Below, piece after piece: positions 35,501 through 56,268 of a stretch of 64,000 nt of DNA (positions are counted from its first letter, which is position 1; each line of letters begins with the position of its first letter). A program made the position numbers and the translations under genes. This stretch comes from Azolla caroliniana (taxonomy: Eukaryota > Polypodiophyta), in assembly GCA_043228905.1 (NCBI GenBank), contig JBHGNT010000003.1, positions 25,668,001 to 25,732,000 of the forward strand, read 5' to 3'. The notes beneath the pieces are model-generated. The model saw only the letters and a list, made by a program, of their open reading frames with translations. It did not search any database and had not been told where the DNA came from.

Positions 35501-38389
35501 TGTTCGAAAATGCTGGTGGGAATTTCGTTCATTGACATTATTTTCATGACCTTGTCCCTTAATATTTTGATTGAGTCCACAACTGCCTTAACATTAATTG
35601 AAATAATTTAATATTGCTTTAAATGTTTGACTCCATCCTGCTATGATGTAATTATGATTTAAGAGCATGTTTCATCTTGTTATGTAAGGTTTTTAGGCAC
35701 AAGTTAAGATTTACAGCTTCTGCAAAAGTTGCATCTTCCTTCCCACCATGTGAAATTCCAGAGGTAGCATTTGCAGGTCAACTTTTGGAACTTTTTATTT
35801 CTGGAAATTGAGCTTAAAACATGTTTCTGTGGATATTACAAACTCTAAATCAGTAATATTGCATACAGGAAGATCAAATGTGGGAAAATCATCACTCATC
35901 AATGCTTTGACCAGGCAATGGGGTGTGGCTCGCACATCAGATAAACCTGGACTTACTCAGGTAACATATTTGTTACCTTAGATTGTACATTGTGCAGATT
36001 TTGATGATCAATGGAAGAGCATTATGGCCTGTATGATTAATGCAGTATACAGAATTTCCACTGCATGCTCGATTTGAGACATAGTTTGAGACAAAAAGGC
36101 ATAGGTAAATATAGGTTCAGAAGGAATAGATGCAAAGGTTGCTTGCTTTATTTTCGTTTACTGATTAATCACTTTACAATTCGTTTTATTCCTTCTATCT
36201 GTCAAAAGTGTAACATATAAGGCTCAGAGGCATATACCAAAGCAAGGCCAAAGTGTAACATATAAGGATCAGAGGCATATACCAAAGTGTAACATATAAG
36301 GCTCAGAGGCATATACCAAAGGATGATAACTGTAAAATTATGAGCAAGGATGGTTAATATCATGTAGAAAATATTGGAAGGTCCTGCATTAATGTTGACA
36401 AACGTTCTCAAGGAAGTTTTTCTGCAATAGAAATTGAACATTGTCATGGTGTATATTTGGATTTTGCATTCCATGGTCACAATCTCATCTTGGCCTCTCC
36501 CTCACACACAAACCTAGTTGCATTGATGGTTAACTAGTTTAGATAGAATTGAATGTTTTTTTATTTTCAGACAATTCTATAAGATTCTCATGGGTATACC
36601 TTCTGGTGTCATAGGTGATTTTAAGCTTGTAAAGACGTTAATATGACATTTTATTTCGTTTCTTGCAATCATGCTAGAGCAAAGCCTGTCACCTGTCAAG
36701 GAAACTTGAATAGAAATGAGCATTGGATATTTGAAACTTGAATAGAAATGAGCATTGGATATTTGAATAGAAATGAGCATTGGAAATTTCTAGATTATGG
36801 AAACTTTAAGGGAAACTGGAACTAGATCCCATAACTTCAGTTTGAACAGATCTCATAACTTCCATAACTCTAATACAATTAACCTTATTCTGGAAGAGGT
36901 CAACCATTTAACAAACATCGGAATGGGGAAGTTAAACTTTCTTTGCATATATGGCTTCTCATAGTGTAGTTCATGAGAAAGGTAACGAAGTTACAGCAAA
37001 ATGCAACTGAATGTTCCAAGATGTTTCTAAACATGTGGATCCCAATCCTTCACAGAGTATCAACTTTTTTCGCCTTGGAGGACGAATCTGTCTTGTTGAT
37101 CTCCCAGGATATGGCTTTGCTTATGCCAAAGAAGAAAAGAAAGAATCATGGGAGGAGCTTGTGAGTTTCTGTGATGCCTTTGATTAATCAAACTGCTTAA
37201 GAGATTTGTTGCACTGGTTCATATTTCATTTAGTTCTTTTATAGGTCAGAGAATTTGTTACAACAAGAGTTGGCTTGAAAAGGGTGTATTTATTGGTGGA
37301 TGCGAAATGGGGCCTGAAGTTAAGAGATGAGGAACTTATTGAACTGATGGAAAGGTATTATGATAAATGCATGATCTTCCAAAAATCAAAATAGTCTTGT
37401 GAAATAAAATGTTATATTATTTTCGTTGGAAGGCTGGACTGCCCTATTAGACCAGAAGTTACATCCATATGAATCTTATAGAAGTTTGGTGAAATAAAGA
37501 AAAAAAACATGTATCTTCTGTGTAACCGGATTGTGACAGCATCTACTTAATTTATCAGATATTTTTATTTTAACAGGGCTGGAACAAAGTACCAAATTGT
37601 GTTAACCAAGAGTGATACTGTTTCACCTTTAGACCTGGGTCGCCGCGCCACCCAGATTCAGGAGGTATTGATTGTATATTGCTGTCTAGCTTATTAGTTT
37701 CTTGCTTTCTCTAGTTATTTTAGTCCTTGACTGTGTTTTGTTTTTGCTTCATTAGCTCTTGAAGAAGAACAAGTCACTTGTCCTGCCAACGGTATGGAAA
37801 TAGAACTTCTTGATTGTTGCTCTTAATTGTTTTTACTTGGATGTTTCAATCATGCCTAGATTAATTGTTTAATTCATGAATCAGAAACTTATGACTTGAA
37901 TGGTTAATAGGTTTGAATTTCTGTGTATAATAGGAATTCCTGTCTTTAGGAAATATAATAGGAAATAGCACTTATTTTGATTATTATTATTCGCTTTCAC
38001 TGATTTCAAAAGTTAATTCATGCCACTTCCACAAAGAATCATTGCACAAAATTTATTGTCTATGAATGCACACCATTGAAAATAATTGGTTAAATACAAA
38101 CTGCTGTTTGATATTTTGTACTTCCTATTTAATGTGGTGTTAATGTTGCAACAGTGTGATCTCTTGCTATATAATGTTTTTTTCTGTTATTAATTGTTTT
38201 TTTGCTGATTATGGTAAGTTTAATAACCTGACTATTAACAATTTCCCATTGCCGTGATCTCTTTTTATTTTTTATTTTTCTTTATGAATTGCGTTGTTTT
38301 GGCAGATTATGGTAAGTTCTAAGACTGGTGAAGGATTGGAGTTTTTTCGGGGATACATGGCAAAGCTTGCAAAAGCTGGTTTGATCTAA
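32549..38389 (+). CDS. EngB/YihA-family GTPase with long basic N-terminal extension
   Basis: TRAFAC-class GTPase; bacterial EngB (YihA) is needed for large ribosomal subunit assembly and plant relatives act mainly in organelles. Exons are 32549-32732, 33941-34465, 34823-34920, 34994-35116, 35689-35776, 35869-35960, 37056-37160, 37245-37354, 37577-37664, 37756-37791 and 38306-38389, giving about 510 aa. Motifs: G1 GRSNVGKS (340-347), G3 DLPGYG (385-390), G4 TKSD (452-455), G5 SSKTG (487-491), and the switch phrase SDKPGLTQ. Residues 1-61 are rich in Arg, Ser, His and Leu without acidic residues early on, which suggests an organelle transit peptide. Residues about 62-240 are basic, Ser-rich and probably disordered, with two similar segments ([11 protein letters not shown] and [11 protein letters not shown]). 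The total is far longer than the roughly 200-300 aa of most EngB proteins but matches an extended plant subgroup. Targeting is inferred. Confidence 0.9.
32733..33860. repeat. Degenerate repeated phrases filling intron 1 of the GTPase gene
   Basis: Phrases like 'gtttccgtaagtaggcatct', 'ttccatgtataatttc' and 'aaatgaatgtatttt' recur near 32788, 32905, 32968, 33214 and 33512. The real donor context at 32728-32740 ('cttaagtaagcac') resembles the same phrase ('tcaagtaagcat' near 33525). The copies are old and irregularly spaced. Confidence 0.45.
36205..36318. repeat. Triplicated short repeat in intron 6 of the GTPase gene
   Basis: Three copies of 'gtgtaacatataaggctcag' plus 'aggcatataccaa' lie side by side. 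The second has one base change, and a short spacer separates copies 1 and 2. Confidence 0.93.
36702..36785. repeat. Triplicated 27-33-bp repeat in intron 6 of the GTPase gene
   Basis: Three copies of 'gaatagaaatgagcattgga' separated by 'tatttgaaactt' or 'tattt'. Near identity implies recent slippage. Confidence 0.93.
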
Positions 38390-39895
38390 AGAATAATTCC
38401 CTGGACATCCTCAGTAATTATATCTGATTTATCATACAATATTATCAGCTCACATTTCGGTGGGTTATATATATGCAACTCACAGTTAAAGGGTGATTGT
38501 GCTATTTCATTGATAGCAAAGAGTTTTTTGTGCCGACCACGATGTATCCAGTGACTTTAAACTAGTGGAGTTTGCATACTGGCCTCATCCCTTGATTCAA
38601 TTATCCACAACTTATCTTATCCTAGATTCAAAAATATCCACATGTGTAATCCTAGTTCTATCTGAAATTGTGCACATCCTTCAAAGGTTATGTGTAATGC
38701 CCGATTGACCTATTGCCCCTTGCTTGATAAGAGTAACAGTGAGATCAAATGACTGAATTAAATATGTTGCAAATGATGAAATGGATTGATTATGTCTCAA
38801 GACGAATTGTAAGAATTGTTTTGTATTTCAAAGTTGCAGATTATAAATCAAACATCTGGCATAACATTATCTTTTGAAAAATGCAGTCTCTCAATATTTC
38901 TATGTTGATGTCAGTCTGATATATGCACCTCATATGCTATATTTAGTCTTGCCACATATGATATTATAGCAATGAAACGTCATGTTAAGTATATGCACCT
39001 CATGTGTTATACTTGTAGTCATGTCACATATCGTATTATAGCTATGAAGTGAACAAACAGAAATGTACTATTATCTTTTGAAAAATGCAGTCTCTCAATA
39101 TTTCTATGTTGATGTCAGTCTGATATATGCACCTCATGTGCTATATTTAGTCTTGCCACATGATATTATAGCAATGAAACGTTATGTTAAGTATATGCAC
39201 CTCATGTGTTATACTTGTAGTCATGTCACATATCGTATTATAGCTATGAAGCGAACAAACAGAAATGTACTATTACCTACAGCTGAAATAGAGAATCAAG
39301 CACACTTGTGACAAGTAAAACTAAACCCTAAAACAAATAAATTTGTCACAAGACCCCAATTTGCAGATCAAGTTTGGGAGGAATGTATGAAACTAATCTT
39401 CAAAGCCATTGCAATTATCCATAAAAACTGATAACAGGTTTTCATGTAATATACCCCCTAAGATAAAACTACTTTCTAGTACAATTGTTAGGAAAGATTA
39501 ACACACAACACTCTTCAACTAGAAAACTTCAAAGAAACATGAATTATGACAGAAAAAGGTGATAAATATAATTTCGAATTTCTTTACAATGAAAAATGTG
39601 GCAACTTCATTAAATGCCACAGTGAAATCATAGAACTGAACCCTACGCTCAACGTTTTTACAAGCCGGAAGGACATTTGTCTGGAATGAAAATGAAGTGG
39701 GTTTTATGCAGAGTATACAAATTCAATCCTCTTTTGAAAGAAAAGAAAAACTATACATGCTCCTTTGCAGCATGATTTAAGGGTCAAAACTTTGCACCAT
39801 CAGCAAGAGGGTAAAAACATTGTGGGGAGACCAATACATCTAGTAGAATGGTTCAATATAAAAATACAGACACTTTGCGGCATGCCATCATTACA
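38390..39895. other. Convergent intergenic region between the GTPase and MAP3K-epsilon genes
   Basis: The two genes are tail to tail here. The region contains both 3' flanks and a 204-bp tandem duplication (38866-39271). I find no gene. A duplication between converging transcripts could affect 3'-end formation, but nothing in the sequence shows that directly. Confidence 0.5.
38866..39271. repeat. Tandem duplication, about 204-bp unit, with internal sub-repeat
   Basis: Units 38866-39069 and 39070-39271 are nearly identical and share 'atgcagtctctcaatatttc' and 'gaacaaacagaaatgtacta'. Inside each unit a segment of about 75 bp is itself present twice in diverged form ('tatatgcacctcat' through 'tattatagcaatgaa'/'tattatagctatgaa'). 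This indicates an older small duplication followed by a recent large one. Confidence 0.93.
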
Positions 39896-48769
<8,874 letters not shown>

Positions 48770-51302
48770 GGTTCTCCACAGCAAAATTCTTTAATAAACT
48801 TTTGCAAGCAGAGACCACTTGCCTTCATGTCTGTCTATAGTGTGCAGTAAACATTGTCAGGGGGCATTCCTTACATATATATGGGGCCTTGTGTAGCTGT
48901 ACAATATGAAATCTTTTCTCACTCTCGTGCAGTGCTGAAGAAAGTTTACTAAAAATAGTGCATGCTTTTATGATTTTCACAAGCTTATGGTGAGCAATCT
49001 GAAAAGTTGAACCGAAGCTCCCAGGCTCTTCAAATTTGACTATTAAATTCCAAATCCGACAATGTTATCCGATCCAGACTGACAATACAGAACCTGTCAT
49101 AGAGGAGAGAGTCTTCAAACACCACTTATAGAAATGAAATGAAGTGTGATGAGACAATAGGCCATACTTATGTCTACCAGAAATGAACAAAGAGACCTTC
49201 AACATAGTGAACAAAAATGCAAAAAGAAAATGGTAACCCTATCAATCAGAAGCATTCAATAAGGATAAAAACATCACTACAAGAGAATACACACAAATGG
49301 AAGTAGGACCCCAGAGCTTACAATGGATGGGGAACAAGGAGAGATTGGCTCAGATTAATCTTATCCCATTACAGCTCTTATATGCCTCTGCCTGATGTCA
49401 TTGATATCTACAGCTGTCAACCTATGGGGAATTCATATGCGGTAACCTGCTGTCATTCCCTGTATAGACAAGGTTATCACGCTAAAGGACACTATAGAAA
49501 GCATGAATCTTGAAAAGGGAAATTCTATTGTGCACTAGCTACCACTGAAAACCTTGTTCTCTCTCCTCACAGTTTGCATCTATTTGTTGTATGGAAAAAC
49601 TGGAACCATAAAAATATCAGAGAAAATGGAAGAATTAGGAACAAACAAGATGGCCTGAGCACAGCAAGTTTAAAAACTAGAGCAGTTTTGAAGACCACGA
49701 AGAAGGTATTTTCGAGGAAAGATAGACTATGGAAAGCATGAAACTTACATGGTCATTTCATGAAAGAATTCGCAGAAAGAAATAATAAATCCAAGCAATG
49801 GCCATGGTTACAGAGAAATCATTTCTAGTATAGACAACTGGAAGCATAAAGGAATTGAAAAAGGAAGAATTTGAATTTGAGGCAAACAAGATTTTCTGAG
49901 TACAGAAACATTGAAAACTGCTAAGATTTCATGCAGAAAGCCTTCAAAAAGTGAGTAATCATGAAATTGTAAGGAAGTTTCCAGATGAACTTCAAGGAAG
50001 CGAGAAGAAATTTTGGTTGTGAAACTGGTTGTTGACTAAATGCATAACAAGCACAATGGAAACAAGAAAGGAATAATTTACAGCAAGAAAAGATTTTCAC
50101 GGGATAACTGCAAATATTGACTTAATTTGATGTATTTGTTCTTCAAAAATAACCTATGTGAAAGGAATTCCCAAGGTAAGGTAAACTGTAGAGAGCATGA
50201 AAAACTCAATTTCATTATCTGGTGAAAAAACTGAGGGAAGAAACAGAGAAATTTGAGCTTCAGCCATAATTATATGGAAACGTTTGCTTGCATGGATGCG
50301 TCGTGGGCATAATGGAAGCAAGATAGGAATAATTTACAGCACAACAATATGATCTGTATCCTCAAGCTGTGAAATTTGACACAATTGTGTGGAGATCACC
50401 TTGAATATCTACCTAGTGGGAAGGGATTGTGGAGCCAATACATACTCCTTCAAAAGCAGGAAACTTGTAATGTCATCTTCTGATGAAAATCGCTGAATTA
50501 CTACTATCAAGGAGCTTATTCACATTATGAAACTTTTGTCATATATATACAGTTGTAGATATCAACCCGAAGCACAAAGGGAATAACAAAAGGAAGAAAC
50601 TTCACTCCAAAAACTGAAATGGTTTTCTATTTAAAGAGTCGCTCAAAAAACTATTTGTAGCTAGAGATCATCAAGGCCAGATATATTCATTAAAGGAAGA
50701 AACTCGCAAGGTCATTTTTTTATAAATTTTTCACAGAACGAAAGAGAAATTATACTGTGACCTGGATGGCTTCAGCGATAGTTATGCATAAATGAGCTAG
50801 CTTATTATAAAGAAGAAGGATAAGCTTGAAGGATTCAAGAAAACAGAAGGAATTTACTGCAATCTGAGTGCACAGATTGACAAAATAAGTGAAGAGATAT
50901 TTCTTCGAGAAATAATTTTGCTTTTCAGGGAATACCTGTAGAGACGACGGGATCCTCAAGCCATGATATACTGGTGATGAACACGGGAGACCCGGATAAA
51001 CGACGTATCCTGATGAAAGATCGTGCAGAAGGAAACGAAGAGAAAAAACAGGACAACAGCACGAGAATTTCGATATCGCTGTGAATGAACTGTCGTATCA
51101 CGAAGAAGCTTCGTCTTTCTCTCTTTCTTACTTCTTCTTTCTTCTTTCTTCTTCTTGCTTCGTTTCTCTTCTTCGCCTCTCCAGCTATGCAGATTCACGA
51201 TCATACTGTAAAACCTTGACAGACAGAAAGGGTCGCCATAGCCGCGAACAGTAACACCTCTCTCTTCAGTCTCTACCATTCTCTCTCCTCTCTTTCTCTC
51301 TC
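48770..51302 (-). promoter_or_regulatory. MAP3K-epsilon upstream/leader region
   Basis: No protein-coding gene is supported in these 2.5 kb. The segment next to the ATG is probably transcribed leader and may contain 5' UTR introns. A degenerate tandem array fills about 49.5-50.95 kb. The distal end (51110-51302) is CT-rich on the plus strand, so GA-rich on the gene strand, as in other leaders in this window. The transcription start is therefore probably near 51.0-51.3 kb, but I see no clear TATA box. Confidence 0.5.
49480..50950. repeat. Degenerate tandem array, unit about 215-260 bp, upstream of MAP3K-epsilon
   Basis: Two ordered anchors recur in phase. Anchor 1 is 'agcatgaaactt..atggtcat..' followed by a gaaaga/gaaat phrase, near 49500, 49738, 49960, 50197, 50455 and 50700. 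Anchor 2 is 'cataatggaagcaagaaagg' plus an 'aataatttacagca'-like phrase, near 49605, 49845, 50050, 50300, 50565 and 50815. Both give about 240-bp spacing, hence about six diverged units. The strongest pair is 50050 and 50300 ('ggaataatttacagca' in both). Confidence 0.7.
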
Positions 51303-52431
51303 TAACCTCTGTGGCCAGGCTGGCAGATTTGACCTGCCATTTCTGGTACGTCTTTAGATCTGGGCCGTGGGATCTGGCATCGGACGGCCCTCCTCTTGCA
51401 GCCTCGCCCTTTGGTTAGGCGGTCAATCCTCACCGTCCGTTACAAATTGGCCATCGGACGGTGGCGCGGCGCCCCCTGCAAACCTAAGCTTTTTGGAGCA
51501 CCTACGTTTCTCATTGGCTGATGAGCTGGCTCTCTGTTGGCTCCCATTCTTCTTGTGCAAGAATCCATCCCCAAGTTCATGAATCATGACCCCATCGACG
51601 CAAACGAAATGCACTTCAATAACAAATAACACACAAAAAAAAAGGCTTCTTTGATATACATACATACATACATTCCCCAATAGGCCCTCGCTTCCTCCGC
51701 TCTTTTCATCTTGACGAATGAATGTCTTTTATATGCCTCTTCCCACATGACCTCGTCATTCATTATTCATCATCTTTGGACGACATTGCCCCCGCTTCTT
51801 ATAGACATTCACTCAACAAAGGAAACGAACAAACAAGGAGAAACCTTTTTGTATGTACACTCAAAAAGAACTTATGAGTCTCTCACCTTCCCGCTAAGCG
51901 ACGACGGGAAGTTTTACTTCTTTTCTTGTCTACTTCTGCCCCTTCTTCATCCTTGAGAGTACGCACAATAGAAAAACCTTTTAGAGGTGGAATATATCCC
52001 ACATTTTGTTGGTTGATTGTATTGAGAAATAAGGGAGGATGTGCAATAACATAAAGAAATATGAGAAATAGTGACACACGGAAATTTCAGAAATTTAGCA
52101 CACCATGTATGTAGTTTTCTTCTACTTGGAAATGTGCAATGTTTGGTGAAATACACTATTGGGTGGTGTTGCAAGAGCCTTGGAGATAGAGTAAACATTT
52201 GGATTTGGTAAAAGATTCTATGTTGGCAAAATAAATGAGGTTTAATGTGAGATATGAATAGATAGATCATATTAACTTGTCCACTATTGAGTGGGCATAC
52301 ATAAGTGTGGTGCACGATTTGGTCAACATTCTTGTGTTTCAATGGAATTGTCATGTTAGGTGAATGAATACTCATTGGCGCACACCATCTCATTCCCAAA
52401 TATGGAAGAAACAATGTCCTTGGTTTTCACA

Positions 52432-52589
52432 TATTGTTCGTGTTGATGGAGTAGATTGAATGTGTGTTGAGGCGAAGGGAGATGAGAGTTTATATGTCAA
52501 TATATTGACTAATTGTTTGTGTTGATGGAGTAGAAAGAATGTGTATTGAGAAGAGGGACGAGAGTCTATATGTCAATATTTAGCAACAT
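52432..52589. repeat. Tandem duplication, about 79-bp unit
   Basis: Both units contain 'gtgttgatggagtaga', 'gaatgtgt.ttgag' and 'tatatgtcaatat'. Divergence is moderate. Confidence 0.8.
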
Positions 52590-53386
52590 GTGAGATGTTT
52601 TCGCAATAATTGGCAACTCCCACTTGAACTCAACATATTTCTATCAATGTTGTGCACCATCATGTGATCATGTGAATATAGTAGCCTTATGACACATTCA
52701 CATCAAGTGGGAACAAGGAAATAAAGGTTGGTGTGATGAAAGTTGAGGTGGGTACAATATGCCATTTCTTACTTGATGTCACGAGAAAAAAAAAGCTTTT
52801 AGTCTCTATTTATTATCAAACTACGTAAAATTTGTTACAAATATAGTCAACCCATGCTTTTGTGAACCTTGTGGTTGGAACATTTTCTTGTTGTGCTAGA
52901 GCACAACATGCACATCCCCATCAAAGCAGTAGGTGCAATGCATTTAGATACATGGATTTGAACATACATGTATATAAGTGTGCACATAACAAATATATGT
53001 ATTTACGGAAACATAGATACATGAACACAATGCTACATTTGTTTTGTGGATACATTCAAGTTTCATCATAGATAAATCATTTGGTGTTAACTCGTTATAA
53101 TTGATAAGCGAACCATGAGGTTACAACCTTCATGTGATGGGTTCTAGCTCTCTTTTTTCTTGTTTCCTTTTTTTTAAACATAAACTACACCATAGCTTCC
53201 ATTACCAATGCAATAAGCAAATACAAACCTATAATGATACATTTTAGTGGCGGGTAAGATATCCCCCATTATGTCATAATTGAAACCAACCTCCACCTAT
53301 GGAGAGAACAACCATCGTGGGGGTACATATTGCCATTCCATTTTGTCATTTCTCTCCACAAGAACTAACAAATCCTTCCATTTGCC

Positions 53387-54130
53387 TTAAAAGCATTGTT
53401 GTTTCAGAAAAATCATATCTTCATTATTACCCATGAAGGAGTCATATTGACCGTTTAGAATTGAGATAAGCATCAACCAAAATTCCTTCACACAATGAAC
53501 AAGATTTTGCTTTATTGGCTGAAACACGTTTTGGCATCGACCTATCCAAATATTCCATAAAACCACCGACAATATCGTAGCCCATACTGTGTCATCCACA
53601 TTCAACCGATTTGGGCTTGAGTATGGTATATCTTTAACTTGCCTTCCCATAGTTAGAAGGGTAAACAATATCTTTTCCCTTTCATAATTATGTTTATCCA
53701 CATTTACATCCATCCAAAAGACGTTTCCCCATGTAATCACATTAGGTCCATATGCAACATCAATGAGACGCAACATACGTTTCCAAACATAACATGCAGC
53801 CATACAGTTCCATAAGGCATGTTGCATTGATTCCAAGTGAAGCCCACAAAAATAGCAAGTTTTGGTTCCCTCTTCCCTATGCATCCATTCCAAGACTGGA
53901 AGTGCATAGTGTACACACAACCATCTAAATGTAATGATTTTGCAAGGAATCTGTAAAGCCCGCAACCATTTCCAAAATGCCAATACTGAATGCATATGCA
54001 TACTATTATTTAACCATACCTTAGCTGCAGCCGACATAACTAGACCCCCCCTTTGTTGGAATTCCCTACCTAAATTTACAGAGTAGTCAAAGAAAGAAAC
54101 CATCTTACCATTAGCATCTCTCCACCACCA
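53387..54130 (-). mobile_element. Non-LTR (LINE-type) retrotransposon remnant, zf-RVT region
   Basis: The minus-strand frame is open from 54130 to the stop at 53387, with a stop codon (54131-54133) directly before it. It starts WWWRDANGKMVSFF, a phrase typical of the region after reverse transcriptase in plant LINE ORF2. It continues with FWKWLRALQIPCKIITFRWL and a zinc-binding CYFC ... HALWNC pattern (C-x2-C and H-x4-C), the zf-RVT module. The catalytic reverse transcriptase and endonuclease parts are absent, so this is a 5'-truncated, inactive fragment. I saw no target-site duplication or poly(A) tail. Confidence 0.75.
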
Positions 54131-54732
54131 TTAACTTGTAGCTCTTTAATTTGTAGTTAGGATAATAAAGCTCTAGTTGTCTACAACTCAACAATGACAA
54201 TGTTATTTTATGAGTAGGAAATTGTCTACATTACAACACTCGAAGAGGTGTGTGTGAGATGAATAATTCATAGGTTTCATATGGGAATGATGACAATGGT
54301 ACCCATGAAACATGTTATGCTATGGTGTGCTTAAGAATGGAATGATGCTCATTTTTCACATATCAACATTATCTTGTGTTAATGGGTTCACCATGTAACT
54401 CCGTAATATATGGGCAAATCCTACTTTATGCAATGCAACACCATTTGATGATGCGATGAAACATATTTTAACATTATAAACACAATTCACATGCATGGAC
54501 TTGACATTAAAACTAGAGTAAGCACCAATGGTGATGCAAGGAGGAAACAACCCGAGGTGGAACTACCAGCCCCCACGTTGGCTATTTCCTACTCACCTTC
54601 TGTTGAAGGTTGGCGAACCGAGCTTGTGCTGGACGATGATGATTGCCACTAGTTTAAAGCTCTAGATACCTACTTACATTAAGTAGAAAGTAAGAGTGGA
54701 TATGTACATAGTCTCGTATTCTTGAACTCTGT

Positions 54733-54746
54733 GGGGGGGGGGGGGG
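54733..54746. repeat. Poly(G) run of 14
   Basis: A G homopolymer of this length is rare in AT-rich DNA. It could be an insertion scar or a sequencing-prone site. Confidence 0.85.
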
Positions 54747-56172
54747 TGATTCTTGACTTATATACATACTTGTCTAGTCTTTCTATAAAAATATCTCCTA
54801 GCTAATGAGAAAATAGCTCCTTTTCTGGATGGAAAAAAACTAGATTACGAGTTTGATATGTGATGAGAATCTTGACATTATCACCTATAAGCATTGGAAA
54901 TAGTGAGCACTCACTGTGAGTCAAAACTATGTATGTTCAATGCCTATTTAAGCAATTACATGAGCTTTTTGAATTGATTGCATCACATCTAATGGCAAAA
55001 GGTATGTTTTCTTGTTTATTCAAGTGATTTTGAATGCCTCGCTTTATTAAGTTTGCCTTGGCATATGAAAAAGCTTGTTTACGCTATGCGTGTCCATACG
55101 TCTTTAACAAATTGTTCCACTTACAAACGAAGGTAGAAACAAAGGTAGAAACAAAGGTTATACCTCACTTTGAGGTTTCCGACTACTAATATATATAAAA
55201 AAACAAAGCTTATTGGGTTTGAGTGAAGACACATCTCTTTCGCAAGGGTAATCCACGTATACATTGGATACAAACAAGTTCATTCATATTGTGTTTTGGA
55301 CGCAATGTCTTGTAGTATTTCGGGACTCTTGGTCGTAGTCTTATTAGTTATGATTTAAAGCTAGTGTCATAATCATATTCAGTGTACTAAATTGGGATGC
55401 TTAATCACTCCATATATGCATAAGATCACTTAATACAACTTCACTCATTGCCACATCAGATCCTTGTTTTGAGAGCTACCACTTCAATACATTTGGTGCT
55501 ATACATTGTGACCACTAAAATGTGTTCATGGCCAACCATATGCCTCGGTGTAAAGGGGCAAACCAATTTTAGCTCCTCATTTTTGGAGTTGTACCAACGA
55601 ACTTGTGGAGTGAATGAGCAAACATGTGACATTTGATGCTTATTGTTGGGTCGAACCCACATTTGAAGCACAACTTTTAGGCATGTTTGTGGGCATCATT
55701 GGTGTGGGTGGTCACTTGTAGAAATTTTAGTTGCACGACATTCTTTGCTCATTCTATTAGAAAGTGGCAGTTGTTCACGAAGTTGCACATTGTCTCGTTC
55801 CCTTTTCCTTTTTCCATTTGAAGAAATCCTAGCTCAAATCCAAAACACCCAATTGATAAAATATATTCATGCCCACAATGTTTTCGATCCCTAACCAAAC
55901 ATTGGCGTTTCTCGTTATCATCCCTCCTTGGCTGGATGGTTTGAAAAAATGCTGATGTTCAGCTCATCTAATTGATTGATATTTGCTCATCAAGCACAAG
56001 TGAGGATTGAGTGAGCGTGTTCTGACTTGGAATGCAGCTCGTCCGTCTCATGCCCGTCAAATCGGCATAGTTTCAATGTATTGTATTTGTATGTATGTAT
56101 ATGAGCCTAGTAGTAGTCTCATTCAACGAAACCATAATATGTTTTGGATTTTAAAACCAAAAGGTCCATATT

Positions 56173-56179
56173 TATAAAT
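56173..56179 (+). promoter_or_regulatory. TATA box of the PIA-type gene
   Basis: TATAAAT lies about 30 bp before the first telo-box and roughly 1.1 kb upstream of the ATG. The intervening DNA is therefore probably leader with one or more introns; possible donors are 'caggtatata' near 56611 and 'aaggtatgca' near 56714. Confidence 0.5.
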
Positions 56180-56208
56180 TCCCTTAAAAAGTGTCTCACA
56201 AACACAGA

Positions 56209-56268
56209 AAACCCTAACCTTGCTTTCCTCGTTATCCTTTTCTCCGCGCCTGTTCCTTCAAACCCTAA
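56209..56268 (+). promoter_or_regulatory. Two telo-boxes (AAACCCTAA)
   Basis: Exact AAACCCTAA copies at 56209-56217 and 56260-56268. Telo-boxes near the start site are known from plant genes expressed in dividing tissue and often act with other elements. The role here is inference. Confidence 0.6.

Larger units (their letters stand above)
51303..56170. other. Gene-poor, transposon-like interval
   Basis: Besides the non-LTR fragment at 53387-54130 and a small tandem duplication at about 52432-52589, I see no gene. A G-homopolymer of 14 bases lies at 54733-54746. The rest is AT-rich with short, unsupported frames. The left part may hold the MAP3K-epsilon core promoter. Confidence 0.55.
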
